The position numbers and the translations under genes were made by a program. From contig NW_026973739.1 in the NCBI RefSeq assembly GCF_035594125.1, forward strand, positions 62,001 to 126,000: a DNA stretch of 64,000 nucleotides, read 5' to 3'. The notes beneath the pieces are model-generated. The model was not told the origin of the DNA. It did no database searches and saw only the letters and a program-made list of their open reading frames with translations. Positions 44,850-57,679 of the stretch are shown one piece after another (the first letter of the stretch is position 1; every line of letters begins with the position of its first letter). The DNA comes from Scylla paramamosain (lineage: Eukaryota > Arthropoda > Malacostraca > Decapoda > Portunidae).

Positions 44850-45272
44850 TTACTCTAATTCTTCTTTTTTTTTTTTTTACATAGAGGGGCTATGCAATAA
44901 GATAAAGATTTCTGATGCTGTATTTATATAACTTTCTTGTAAGTCTAGAAAACTTCGAGGAGATTACGTTACTAACACTTAATTACTAACATTACAACAC
45001 TAACAGAGTAAAAGGAAGAATACAATGAGTTGTTATGAATGATTAGTAAAAATATTAATCACATGAAATTATATAATTATTATATGAAATGAAAATGAGC
45101 TTTACTAAAAGAAAACACAAGCTGTAATTTCTCAAAGACAAAAATATTTTACACAAAGTATTCATTTGCTCACTAAAGTGTAAAATAATTAAACAATTCA
45201 CCACTAAGGCCACAAGGATAAAAACAAATTATGTTATTAAGTAAGGTGTCTATTGAAGTGTCAGCTAATATG

Positions 45273-45346
45273 TGTTATAAGCTAACCTACTGGAGTTCAG
45301 TTACTCTAGTAGTTTTCCTGTCTTCCTTTGTGTTCCACAGTTCCTG

Positions 45347-45442
<96 letters not shown>

Positions 45443-46544
45443 ACGAAGAAAGTAGGTGCAAGAGGCACGATGAATGCCTGTAAGATTCTCCATATATAGA
45501 TAATCCACTTCTCTATTTAAATTTCCTTACTTCCTGTTGTGCTTTCATATTGAGTCCCACACATTATATAGTTGAAGAGTTCGTCTTGCAAACAGGGGAA
45601 TCAGAATCTATCCGAGCTTAGCTGTTTACTCATAGTTATTTTATTTTATTTTTTTAATACCAATCTCTGTGGGGCGAAGTTAGAACGAATGAGGGAATGA
45701 GGGAATGTACTAATTCTCTGTCCCTTTTCCCTTCGAGTCACTGCTTGACATTGGAACGGAATAGGAATACATTTGTACAGTTTAGAGAGCGTGGATTAGA
45801 TAGTACTCTATATGAGTTAGCGGCCCCTGTCACCATCCCTGACATAGTAGTGTTTTGACCGAGTGTAGCATGCCAAGTCAAATTTGAGGTAATGACGAGC
45901 TTCCTCTGCCCGTCCATACTTGGTGTCTTGTGTTTATACTATAGTCTTTTTGTGTTGTTAAATGCTACTGGGCTTCAAAGTTTTGTTAAGAGCTTTGGAC
46001 CCAGAGGATGATAATTTTTCTGTTGGGTAGTGGCATCTGCTTCCTCCTCGGGCAGTCCCATTTATTCTATAACCGTGGGTGATTTTGTTGTTTCATGAGG
46101 GCGGAAGCTCATAGAATATTTCAGTCCTCATAACCGTTTGTCCCTTGTCTCAGCTGTACCTCCTAGAACGTGGGTTTCGATTCTCTCTCAGCTGGTTGGA
46201 GTTCTTTGGCAGTTGCAATATTCCCTTACATGTGGGAGGTGAAACTGGTTGACAACCTCATTTGTTTAACTCACCACAGGAGACCAGAAGAACTCTGTAA
46301 AGGTGATTGTGAGCTCTGCTCTAGCCTTCCTAAACTTGGCAGTTTAGGAAGGCTGACCTGAGATAGTAGTAGCCGTAAGATGGGCTGAGCCTGGTGTTGC
46401 GACCGTTCGTTTAAAGGGAGCAGGAGACAAGAAGGATCCTATAACCTGTAGTTGAACCCCGCACTAGATTACGTAGATGGTAGTCTAAGAAAGCTGACCA
46501 GGTCAGTGGCAGCTGTGAGAGGGGTGGAATTTGAGGTCGTAACA
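45273..46544 (-). mobile_element. LTR-like repeat G, copy 2 (candidate Gypsy 5' LTR)
   Basis: Homologous to the solo copies at 8395, 10294 and 50546. On the minus strand it starts TGTTACGACCTCAAATTCC at 46544 and ends near CTTATAACA at 45273. Shared blocks include CCTAGAACGTGGGTTTCGAT (46150), TTTGGCAGTTGCAATATTCC (46210), AAATTTCCTTACTTCC (45518) and GAAGAGTTCGTCTTG (45574). It lies upstream of gag and reads in the same direction as the element, which is where the 5' LTR belongs. No primer-binding site was recognised after it. Confidence 0.55.
45350..45438. repeat. (GA)n microsatellite inside repeat G
   Basis: About 44 GA units, the reverse-strand counterpart of the (CT)n in copies 3 and 4. 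Confidence 0.95.
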
Positions 46545-48179
46545 ATGCCTATATAAAATAACTGCAAAGAGCATATGTAACGAAAATGTAGCAGTAGAGT
46601 GGATCTTCCAGATATGGGGCCAACTGTGCAGGCAGGGAGAAATACCAGTTACTGCGGGGGAAGAGTCAGCTAAGTGATGAAAGGAAGTATATTACATGTC
46701 AAAATATGAGTGCTTATGTGAGGATGTAGCTATGGGAAGTCAGATGAGAATTTGCTATAGAAGCAGGGGTGAGACAAGACTAAGTTATTTCTCGTGTAAT
46801 GTTTGTATTAGGGAAATGAAATGTTGCAAGGCTGAAAGTGAGCGGATTTTTTGGTCTATGGATGCAGTCTCTATACAAATGGTGCTACACTGCTTCCAGG
46901 TAACAAGAACTAAAGGTGAAAATTCAGTACACTGATAATTTGTGAGAGAAAGTAAGTAGTACTCATGATTCTCCTACTTCTAACAAGCCTAAGTAAGGCA
47001 GAAAAATGTATGTGGGACTTCACATGGCCTCTCAGATAAACCAGATTTTAAATGACCGGAAAATCCCCCTACCTCTCCAACTACTTTGAATGAAAACATG
47101 AGGGGAAATAACTCCACTGCAAACTGAATTATTTTAAGCGAAAGATAGCTTAAAATCAAGTCCGAGACCCACAAAATGTTGTGTTAATACTGTGTGGGTA
47201 TGCACCATTGTGTGTATCTGTAGAGTCAAAAAATAATCAAACGAATCACATCCAAGACTAGTGTCTGTGTGAGCGACAGACACCGGCCGAGTGCCGTCAC
47301 AGTAAAATAATGTCATTCGTAAGTAAAAGTCCATGACCGTACCTAATTGTTTGATGGGTCACACAATCACGACCGTGCCATGCAGTTTGACGTAAGGCAA
47401 TGTATCTTCTGGTGCTGTTGGTGCTGCTGATGCTGCCACCGTATATGCCGTCCTTCTTGTCTTCTCAATGTTTTAAATGACCCGCTGACGCGTATATCTA
47501 ATGGCTCATTTTGATAAGGAGTACAAAATTAATGTCTCAGCTGACTAGGCGGGCACACAGATATCAATTAAATCAATCAATAAAAGATAAATTATTAAAA
47601 ACAATGCTGGGAATTATTTTTGTCCCTGCTACTATTTTTTTTTTCACATTCCTTGATTGACTTCACTACTGGGATGATAGATCCCAGTCTTGTATAACAC
47701 TGGAGAGAAGAGAAAGAATTACATGTTATTGAGGCATTTTGCAAGCCAGACAGCAGAGAGAGAGACACCGGGCTGGCGTGCCGGGGCAGAGATGCACTGT
47801 CCTCTTCTGTCCTCCTTGCACACCCCCTCACGTGTTCTATTTCTTGCAGGATGTAATTGGTAAGGTGAGTGCATTCTATATGGTATGTTAATTGGGAAAG
47901 TCAAAGGGAGTAAGCCTCTGTGTTCGAGTGTGGTAGAGTAGCACGTGTCATGTATCTATTCCTTATCTCGCGGTCATGTACTGGTGGTCTTGGTATCGTA
48001 TGATTGTGAGTGACGGTCGGTCTTCTGACTGCCTCGCTTAAAATTTCTGCCTGTGAGGATAATTCTAAATTGGATTTTTCGGAAGCAAAAAATGCCTGTC
48101 AATTAGTTGGGAGTGTATGGTGAAATTTGGGTGTTTAGTTCTGTTCTTGTTCTCTTAAACTTATGTGAATTAAATTATG
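46545..48179. other. 1.6 kb unassigned
   Basis: No element end or protein motif recognised. Frames at 46696-46935 (+), 46989-47334 (-) and 47595-47904 (-) are short and lack known domains. An AATCAATCAA stretch occurs near 47567. Confidence 0.5.
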
Positions 48180-48675
48180 AACTGACTGTCTTCAACCCCC
48201 CCGCTCTCTCTCTCTCTTCCCTCTCATCAACTCCTTTCTTCAACTCACTGTCTTCAGCCTCTTTCTCATCACCGGAAGTCTGAATCTCTTGCTATCTTGT
48301 ACCTCTATTTTAACACTAAATGTTCCTCTGATCTCGCTAACTGCATTTTCCCCCTCTTGCTACAGCCTCGTCGCACAAGACTTTTTTACTTTCATCCCTA
48401 TTCTTTTTCTACCTCTCTAATGCAAGAGTTAACCTGTTTATCTCTTTCTCTTGGAAACTCTGGAACTCCCTGCCTATTTCCATCTCTCCTCCTTCCGTTG
48501 ACTTGAACTCTTTCAAGAGGAAGTTTCAAGACACTTACCTTCTATCACTTGATATTTGCATTTTCTTTTTGTGGGGGGGAGGAACTGGCACCCAAATTGT
48601 CTTTTATTTTTCATAATATTTTGTTGCCCTTGGTCAATTTTTTTGACATTTTTTTTGTTTTTTGCATAAAAAAAA
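48180..48675 (+). mobile_element. LINE family A 3' fragment (diverged)
   Basis: Matches the C-terminal coding end and 3' UTR of family A: CTGACTGTCTTCAACC, then [31 protein letters not shown] type codons, LGNSGTPCLFPS in one frame, AGTTTCAAGACACTTA, and TTGTTGCCCTTGGTCAA near the tail. It is more diverged than other copies and has a duplicated CTGACTGTCTTCA start and a CT-rich insertion at about 48200-48220. Confidence 0.8.
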
Positions 48676-48939
48676 AGTTTGTTTGCTCTTCCTGTTTCTT
48701 CGGTTCATTTGCCATTTTCTTGCATCACTTCTGTTATTTTATTTTATTTTTTGCCATACTCTTGTGCACTTCAAAGGTTGGAGTTTCTCTGTGGCCTCTG
48801 ATATCACCATCCACTTCTGTCTACTGTGTCCTTCACCAGGTCCTCTCCGATTGCCTTAATTACTTCATAATCTTTCTTTTGCCCCTTCTTTGTCAGCATT
48901 GGCATCAGTGTTTTTTTTTATATAATGTGTGAGCGATAA

Positions 48940-49360
48940 GTTACATAAGACTGTTTGCAGATGACGGAAAATTAATCAGGAAGATAAGAAGAGCCCACCC
49001 AGGCTGTGAGGATCTGCAGAATGATTTAGATAAGATATCTGAATGGAGAACGAGATGGAAAATGAGTTCAGTGCATGGCAGCTGGGGAACATGGGCACAG
49101 ATCTGCATGGAAATGTAAGATGTGAAATAATACATCATAAAGAGTGAATAATGAAAATACCTTGGAACAGCAGTGCAGGATAACCTGTGGCCAGATGTGC
49201 AAGCAAGCAAGACGTTTGGAGAGACACGAGGATACCTAGGGACATGAAGGTGGGCCTCACCTCCTGGACAGACACAATGGAGAACGTCACCACAATAACT
49301 GGACCAAATGTACCATATGCTTAGGAAGTGTGGTCCCCTCGCCTAAAGGGGGTGGTTGTA
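48940..49360 (+). pseudogene. LINE RT palm and post-palm scrap
   Basis: The plus-strand frame reads IRLFADDGKLIRKIRRAHPG (RT catalytic FADD near 48955), then DLQNDLDKISEWRTRWKM (the D-L...W...W block after YxDD). In shifted frames follow YLGTAVQDNLWPDVQAS and EVWSPRLKG near 49330. This order (FADD, W..W, LGV.., VWSP) is that of CR1/L2-like LINEs. The sequence differs from families A, B and E, so it is a further LINE family. It is short, with several frameshifts. Confidence 0.75.
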
Positions 49361-49565
49361 AAATCCCTAATACCATGTTAAATTGCCTGTGTTCAACCCG
49401 TATCTCCTCCTTTATTTATTGACCAGTTTCTTTCATTTCAAAATAATTTTAATCAGTAAGGATAGGAAAACAATGACTGTTGTTACAGCAAGCATTCCAA
49501 TGAGCATTTCCCAGATGAAAAAAAAAAAAACACCTCTAACAGAAAACAAAGAATATCCTCAGCGA

Positions 49566-49911
49566 CGATGTACAAATCAACGCTGAGAGAGGTTAAAGGA
49601 GCGCAAAATGGTACTCTCAAAGGAGCAAGAACAAAACCCAACTTATCAGACACCTAAGGAGGAGAGAGCGCAGTGACATGTACAGATTGAGGCTAGGATA
49701 CCGTTGCCTTTTAGAGATCAAGAACAAACTTCCTGATGTGTGCCGTCATTGTGATCTACAAAGCGACACACCTCTACAACACTACCTCACAGAATGCGAG
49801 GCAACTGCTCCCCTCTTAGACAGAAGCCATGGGTCTGCAGAAAGAATCATTAAAAACACCTCTCACCACGACTTGGCCGCATTAACACGGCAATATGCCC
49901 CACCAAGATAA
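49566..49911 (+). pseudogene. I/Jockey-type LINE C-terminal zinc-knuckle region
   Basis: A frame of 77 codons (49678-49911), preceded in frame by a stop, reads MYRLRLGYRCLLEI, then CRHCDLQSDTPLQHYLTEC (C-x2-C-x8..9-H-x4-C), then an Ala- and Leu-rich end. This is the Cys-His region found after the RNase H domain in I/R1/Jockey LINEs, where RLR.G+.....C..C...D...H.L..C is conserved. It probably belongs to family C, but no overlapping copy exists here to prove it. Confidence 0.65.
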
Positions 49912-50004
49912 GATAGCTTCTTTCTCACACTGGAGTTTTACAGAATTTTCTAAAGATCTGTATTTCCACTTTACTGGTGGAAATTAAGATCTGTAAAGAT
50001 CTGT

Positions 50005-51871
<1,867 letters not shown>

Positions 51872-52389
51872 CGTCCTCTCATAAATTAAAATATTTGGAA
51901 GGTATACAAAAGCTTACTAAAATTTTAAGAAACAATGAATGAAAAGACAATATACTCCTCGGGCACATCATTAGACTTAAACAAGGAGTATATACAAATT
52001 ACAAAGTATCAAACACTACTAAAGCACTGATATAATTGAATACTATAATAGAAAACAACAGGACTCCCGCTTGGCCCTCCAAATCGAACTGCCGTTTCTA
52101 CTTTTTCCGCCTCCTACTCCTCTTCCCAGATCCAGCTCTAGTATTATGCAAGGACGCATGGTCTTCACGGCTCCACTGATGTGAAATCTTTCTCATGCAG
52201 GGCATTTTAGTTATCTCTTTTCTCCAGTAGCTACTGCTGCTTCAACATCTCCCTTGACTCTAGAATTCTTTTTTCCATTTCTCCATCTCCTCTGTTGTAT
52301 GTCTTCTCTACTCCATCTTCTCTCACCCATCCTCCTCTCTTCGCTACACACTCTACTCCATCTGTATCCTTACCACACAGTACAAGCTT
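51872..52389. other. Unassigned 0.5 kb
   Basis: AT-rich, then CT-rich. No motif or element end recognised. Confidence 0.5.
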
Positions 52390-53680
52390 CAGAGTCACTC
52401 TACAAAGACATCTTTGCATTCTTGCACAACACAATGAGCCCATCAGAGACTGTAGTCTCCTGGTGCACTATCACAGCAGGGCCAGGCAAAATACAACCTA
52501 ACCAAACAATACTCTCACTTGGGCCTGCACTGGCCACATCATTACTCCCACTTGCCCGCTCCTGGCTTCGTGGAAATTCTGTGACACACCCATAAAATTG
52601 ACAAAATGAAAATGCCACTTCCTTGCCAAAACTCAGAGGTGTCCTTGGGCCGCTCTCACCTAAACAATATACTACTTCCCGGATTTGACACCACCAAGTC
52701 TTCATCTTACTGTCAGACACAACACTATTACGCCTCATTCTTCCTGCCGACCAGCCTCTCAAAGACTCAGGTATCGCCACAACAAGCTAATGGCTACTTC
52801 TTTCTAGGACACAGCACACACATTACCGCACACGGAGGCAAATAAACACACGTGACCGTCACAAAGCAAACCCCGACTCCAACATGAATCCGGCCAACGT
52901 GCCACTGGGTCAGCCCTACTGGTCCCAGCAACTGCTCTCGTGTGCAAGCCTCTCTCGTCAGATCCGATACATTGTCACTTTAAGGAAACTGACATCCATC
53001 ATCACATACTACACTTTCGGGCCCAGCACATGGCAAGTACTAACAGCTTGGCCAAACAAAGCCCCCAGCAACACTGAGAGTGCTTCCTGAGCGATAAACA
53101 GCAAAGCATAACAGGCAGCCTTACTCAGCGCTGCCTCCCGACGCGGTGCCGTAACGCTCACGTCAGATACATCATAACATCCTGTCCCGGAAGGAGGAAT
53201 TGGGCGAGCAACATTACAAACAATCCCCACACCAGGGGAAAGAACACCGGCCATAAAACAACAGGGAGGGGCTCCAGACGAGAGGTCATCAGCTTTCCCA
53301 GCCTGACCCGCGCGGTTACGCCCAACATACGTGGTCATACCCGACCACCAAACCTGCGCCAAATGCTCCCGAGTCAACCTGACTCCGAAACGGCCAAGCA
53401 CCAGACCGCTACGTGCTGCCAACATCTGTGCCTCCATAACTGCGGATGGCACATCAAAATGGAGCAACAAACCTTCTTCCTCTCTTCTACGCCGGTAATT
53501 CACGATAGTGTTGCTCTCAAGAAACTCTTCCCGACCTTCAACTTCCTTGCCATCCACTCCTACCTTGACAAGTAGTGGGGCAGCACACACACGAGGGCAG
53601 AACCCTCTTTGACTACACTGACAACTGTAGCAGCAGCTTCCAGCACAGATGGCTCAACAGCAAGGGTAACAATACGGGTG
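52390..53680 (-). mobile_element. Repeat D copy 2
   Basis: The minus-strand counterpart of 18740-19990. A 193-codon open frame (53009-53590) reads CAAPLLVKVGVDGKEVEGRE, then LVLGRFGVRLTREHLAQVWW. The last part resembles the H2C2 region of Gypsy integrases (HLG..KT...+...+WPGM) but lacks the histidines. NVARPIPPSG and AALSKAACYALLFIAQEALS follow. A second frame (52400-52780) has GESGPRTPLSFGKEVAFSF and HQETTVSDGLIVLCKN. The order of blocks is identical to copy 1, and both copies follow a family C LINE on the same strand. Function unknown. Confidence 0.55.
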
Positions 53681-54587
53681 GTACATTGTGGTAGAAAGGT
53701 GTTGGCTATGTAGGGGGAGTATATGTGTAGTAAGGGTGCAGCCCATCCTCACAAGTGTGAGGACCACCTCTTCCCGCCGTGGAGGGCGATTGGAGGAGGT
53801 CCACTCGCCCAGGATGGATTTGGGTGTACGTAGGTGTAGGTTGTCCCAGTTACTCTGTCACAAGAGCTTTATTGATGATTTAACAACTGAGAGGCATGAC
53901 TGCAGATTCCAACGGATGTTTCACGCTCGCTCGACCTCTGCAGCGGATCGAGCCAGTATGTCAGCTTGTTCATTCCCGCGTATGCTGGAATGTCTGATCA
54001 CCCAAACAGTGAAAGGATTTACGATATGAATTCAACTTATTAATGATGTTGCCCTGGATTTCATTTATATCCGTGTGACCGGACTCTCTTGCCTGACATA
54101 GAGTCCTAAAAAGTTACAATTGAATGATGAGGTGAGTTTAATGCATAATCTATGGCCTTATCAATAGCAAAAAGTCAGCAGGGAACATCGATGTATGGGT
54201 AGGCAGTCTGAACCTGAGGGTGCACCCACACATTCATCCGTCTTGGAGCCGTCTATGTAGAGATGAAGGGATGGAGGGAGGCCAGCGACGAAGATCTGGA
54301 AGTACTTGGTAAAGACAGCCTTCATCTCCGGGAACTAGTTCATGGTGAAGTAAGTGGGCAGCATGAGCAGGTCCACGTCGTCCAGTCTAATGCCTGTTCA
54401 ATGACATAGCATGTTGAGTCTTATAGCGACTGGACGACGGACCGAATTATGGAGGTGGTGGTGGTGCCTTATAATTCTGCCTACTGTGTCACCAAGGGGA
54501 GTCTTCTGGGCCGTTTTTATCCCTTGGGATAAAAGGAAGGCGTCGCAACGAAAGTGAAGCTGTGGTATGTTGGCCTCTATCCGCGGA
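53681..54587 (-). pseudogene. I-clade LINE (family C) copy 2: RNase H and C-terminus
   Basis: Minus-strand pieces in order: IEANIPQLHFRCDAFLLSQG (post-RT connector, about 54510-54585), FVAGLPPSLHLYIDGSKTDE (54235-54300; RNase H first Asp in YIDGSKT), a frame-shifted middle, GNEQADILARSAAEVERA (53930-53985; the H..I.GNE.AD.LA block carrying the last catalytic Asp), and SSNRPPRREEVVLTLVRMG near 53770, the conserved linker after RNase H, followed by a partial Cys cluster. RNase H after the RT distinguishes this family from A, B and E. Several frameshifts. It is separated from its RT (56819-57664) by a CR1-like segment. Confidence 0.82.
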
Positions 54588-56818
54588 CATTTATTGATAT
54601 TAAATTGCATTTGCCATCTGTCTGTCTATTCATTCATCCTCTCTAAATCTGCCTGCAAGGCGGTGGCATCCGATTCTGACCTAATTAATCTTTGTGTCAT
54701 CCGTAAATTTACTACTAATTCCACTACCCAAGTCATTGATATATATTAGAAATAACAATCGCCCTAATACTGATCTTTGGCACCCCACTAATTACATGAC
54801 ACAACTCGGATTTCGAGCCGTTTATTACAACTCTTTGTCGCCTGTCGCTAAGCCATGACCCTATCCAGCCTAACACCTTCCCATCTATTCCGTGTGCCCT
54901 AACCTTTCTCAAGAGCCTCTGATGGGGTACCTTGTCAAATGCTTGTCCAGATATAAGATATCATAGCTATCACCATTATCTACTGCCTCGTACACTTTAC
55001 TGTAAAAACTTAACAAGTTTGTCAGGCAAGATTTCCCCTTCGTGAAGCCATGCTGTGACTGATTTATCAAGTTATGTTTGTCTAAATGTTCCCTAATGTT
55101 CCTCGCTGTCATTGACTCTAATATTTTACCTACAACTGAAGTTAAGCTGACAGGTCTATAGTTAGACGCTAAAGCTTTATCTCCTTTCTTAAAGACGGGT
55201 ATTGCATTAGCCTGCCTCTACATTATTGGTAGCTTACCTGACTCCAGTGATTTCCTAAAGACAGAAACTAACGGCTCACTAATAACCTCTTTGCATTCCT
55301 TAAGTACTCTGGGATATGTTTCATCTGGTCCTGGTGTCTTGAACTTTTTAGACTATCTATATCCTGTTCCACTATCTCCGTAGTTATGGAAATATGTCAG
55401 CTTCTCATTCTCATCTGCTCTAAACATCTGTTCACTATCTGGCATATCCTGCATGTTTTTTTTGTTTTTTTTTTTGTTTTTTTGGTGAAGACAATTAGAA
55501 AAATACTCATTCAGAATTTTACTAATCTCCTCCCCAGAACTCACCAGCTCCCCATCTGCTGCCTTTAATGGACCTATAGTATCCTTATTCTTCGTCCTGT
55601 ATACCTGATAAAATCCCTTGTGGTCGTCTTTGCCTGGCTGGCTACCTTTAATACATAATTGCCCTTAGCTTTCCTCGTTAACTTCCTGACTGTTCTAACT
55701 AATTCATTATATTGTGACCTTAAAACTTCTTCACCTGCCCTTAATCTCTTATATATACTTCTCTTACACCCTATATAATGTTTTAATCTAGCAATCATCC
55801 ATTGAGGGTAATTTTTTCTCTGATCTTATTGCCTAATACGGGATATATGCTAACTGACCTGTATGAACTTTATCTACGAAATATTTATACAATTCATCTA
55901 TCTTTACTTCACCTAATCCCCTCATCTCGGCCCCTACCATCCCCTCCCCTCCCTCATCTACTCGCCTCAACCTCACCTCTTTCATTTCAGCATGACCTCA
56001 CATTCCAACATGCTCACACCTATCTCCCCCTCCCTCTCTCCTCCGGCCCTTCCGGACACATCTTCCCTCCTCTTGTCCTACACCCTCACACCTCACCTCA
56101 CCTCTCTCATCCTGCCTTATCTCTCTCATCTCCGTCCCGGACCTGACCTCACCCTGCATCCGTTGCCAGTCAACTCCTTGGAAGTATCTTTTTATTCCTC
56201 AAAATCTGCTCTCCTAAAGTCAGGTATTCTGCTAGTGTTTTTGCTTCTAAAAGTTTCTTCCTATTTTAAATTGTACCTAATTTCCCTATGGTCACTGTTA
56301 CCTAGCTGTCCTCCAACCTCTACCTGCGTGACTTCTTCCTCTCTGTTAGTAAGAATTAAATCTAGAATATTATTCCACTTGTGGGGAATAATATTCAGGA
56401 TAATTAAAAAAAAAAAATCCTGAATTACCTTAAGAAGTTCCTCTGCTTCCTTGTTACCCACTCCATTCGATATTCCTAAAATTAAAATCTATCACACATA
56501 CCTGACTGTACCTTCCTGCTCTATTTATTTCTTGCCACAGTGAGGTGTTAATTTCCTTTGTATTGGTCGGTGGTCTGTACACTACTTCTAGTACTACTGA
56601 CTGTGATCCTTCCTTAATATCTACCCATATCAACTCTGCTTTGTTATCTGTTTTAATTCTACTGTTAATACAACACTGTAATGTGTCCCTAACGTATAAC
56701 GCGACGCCTCCTCCTCTCCTGTTTTCCCTATCTTTATAGAACAATGTATAACCATCTATCTTAACCTCTGGATTAAATACTTTTCCAGACATATCTAACC
56801 AAGTTTCAGTTAAAGCAA
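54588..56818 (-). mobile_element. CR1-like LINE (family B) copy 3, inside family C
   Basis: The minus strand reads ALTETWLDMSGKVFNPEV (endonuclease, 56760-56818), RRGGGVALYVRDTLQCCIN, VVLEVVYRPP, ILDLILTNREEEVTQVEVG and LGNSDHREIRY (endonuclease His block, 56261-56310). The linker follows (RLKHYIGCKRSIYKRLRAGE, 55700-55800; FIRYTGRRIRIL near 55580), then SQHGFTKGKSCLTNLLSFYS (55020-55070), the palm A region near 54950, FTDDTK near 54700, and it stops at QFNINKC (54588). The sequence closely matches 19995-20970. It lacks both the endonuclease start and the whole 3' end with the octamer tail, which is abnormal for a LINE insertion. Several frameshifts. Confidence 0.88.
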
Positions 56819-57664
56819 ACTTAAATCTCCCACAGAGAGATGCAATGGTAGGAGTCAAGAGTAACTTGAATCGGCCGCGCCGAGAACTGTGCCTTAGACG
56901 ATGAGTGCCATTACGCACAGTCGTCAGCGTATTGTTTATTTAAGATTCCTGAGGACGGGAGTTGTCGACAGAATATCATTAATCATAGTACAAAATAAAA
57001 TGGGACTATGAACACTACCCTGTGTCACCCCGTTTTCCTGGACGAAAAGGTCCAATATTGCGTTACCAGGAAGCTTGACAGAGAATGTTCTGTTCTTTAG
57101 AAAGTTACAAACAAAAATAAGCAAGTTACCTTATGAAGCCGTGAGCGTAGAATTTCGTGAAGGGTTTTTGGATATCCAGAAACACTCCTGTCATAAACTG
57201 ATTTTTGGCAAATGCCTCTGAAATGCAATGCTCCAGGTTTGTCACGTGATCCATCGTGCCTCGGTATTTCCGAAAACCTGACAGCTTTTCACCTAACAAA
57301 CCCTTCGCTTCTAAAACAAAAATGAGCATTCTCTTTTTCATACGTTCCATGACCTTGTACACACAGTTAGTGAGCGCAATAGGACGAAACGCACTAGGGT
57401 CCGTAAGGCGTCCAGTCTTTTTGTGGATTGGGATGACATGTGAGGGATGAGAAAAGGTGTAGGTGGTCCAGATTCTGTTGTAAAATTGTGAAAATTTTGC
57501 AAGAGAATAATGGCCGAGATGTTGTAACATAATATATGAAATATTGTCTGGACCTGGACTGGAGCTTTTTCAGGATTTCAGGGGCAAGGAGTTCATCCAA
57601 AGTAAACTCTGTGTTGTAATCCGAGTTTACGCCTCCTGTAGCAAAGTTTGGAACAGTGAGTTCT
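56819..57664 (-). pseudogene. I-clade LINE (family C) copy 2: RT
   Basis: Minus-strand reading: TLDELLAPEILKKLQSRSR (57550-57605), LQHLGHYSLAKFSQFYNRIW (57440-57530), VIPIHKKTGRLTDPSAFRPI (57380-57440), GEKLSGFRKYRGTMDHVTNL (57240-57300), MTGVFLDIQKPFTKF (palm A, 57150-57190), VQENGVTQGSVHSPILFCTM (56990-57050) and YADD at 56920-56931 with a stop after YADDCA. The frame then reads FSARPIQVTLDS and is lost at the CR1 junction near 56818. The RT core is nearly complete but has a stop and frameshifts. The 5' end at 57664 meets a plus-strand LINE A head-to-head. Confidence 0.85.
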
Positions 57665-57679
57665 GCTGTCTCCTTACAC

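Larger units (their letters stand above)
38988..46544 (-). mobile_element. Ty3/Gypsy-type LTR retrotransposon (degenerate)
   Basis: A minus-strand retrotransposon. In element order it has an LTR-like repeat (46544-45273), Gag with CCHC (44849-43471), protease (about 43400-43150), reverse transcriptase and RNase H (about 42600-41100), integrase (about 40900-39824) and a decayed downstream region. The order PR-RT-RH-IN is that of Ty3/Gypsy, not Copia. A matching 3' LTR was not found left of 39 kb, so the left end is undefined. Catalytic positions are altered in PR, RT and IN and stops are frequent, so it is an old inactive copy. Confidence 0.8.
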
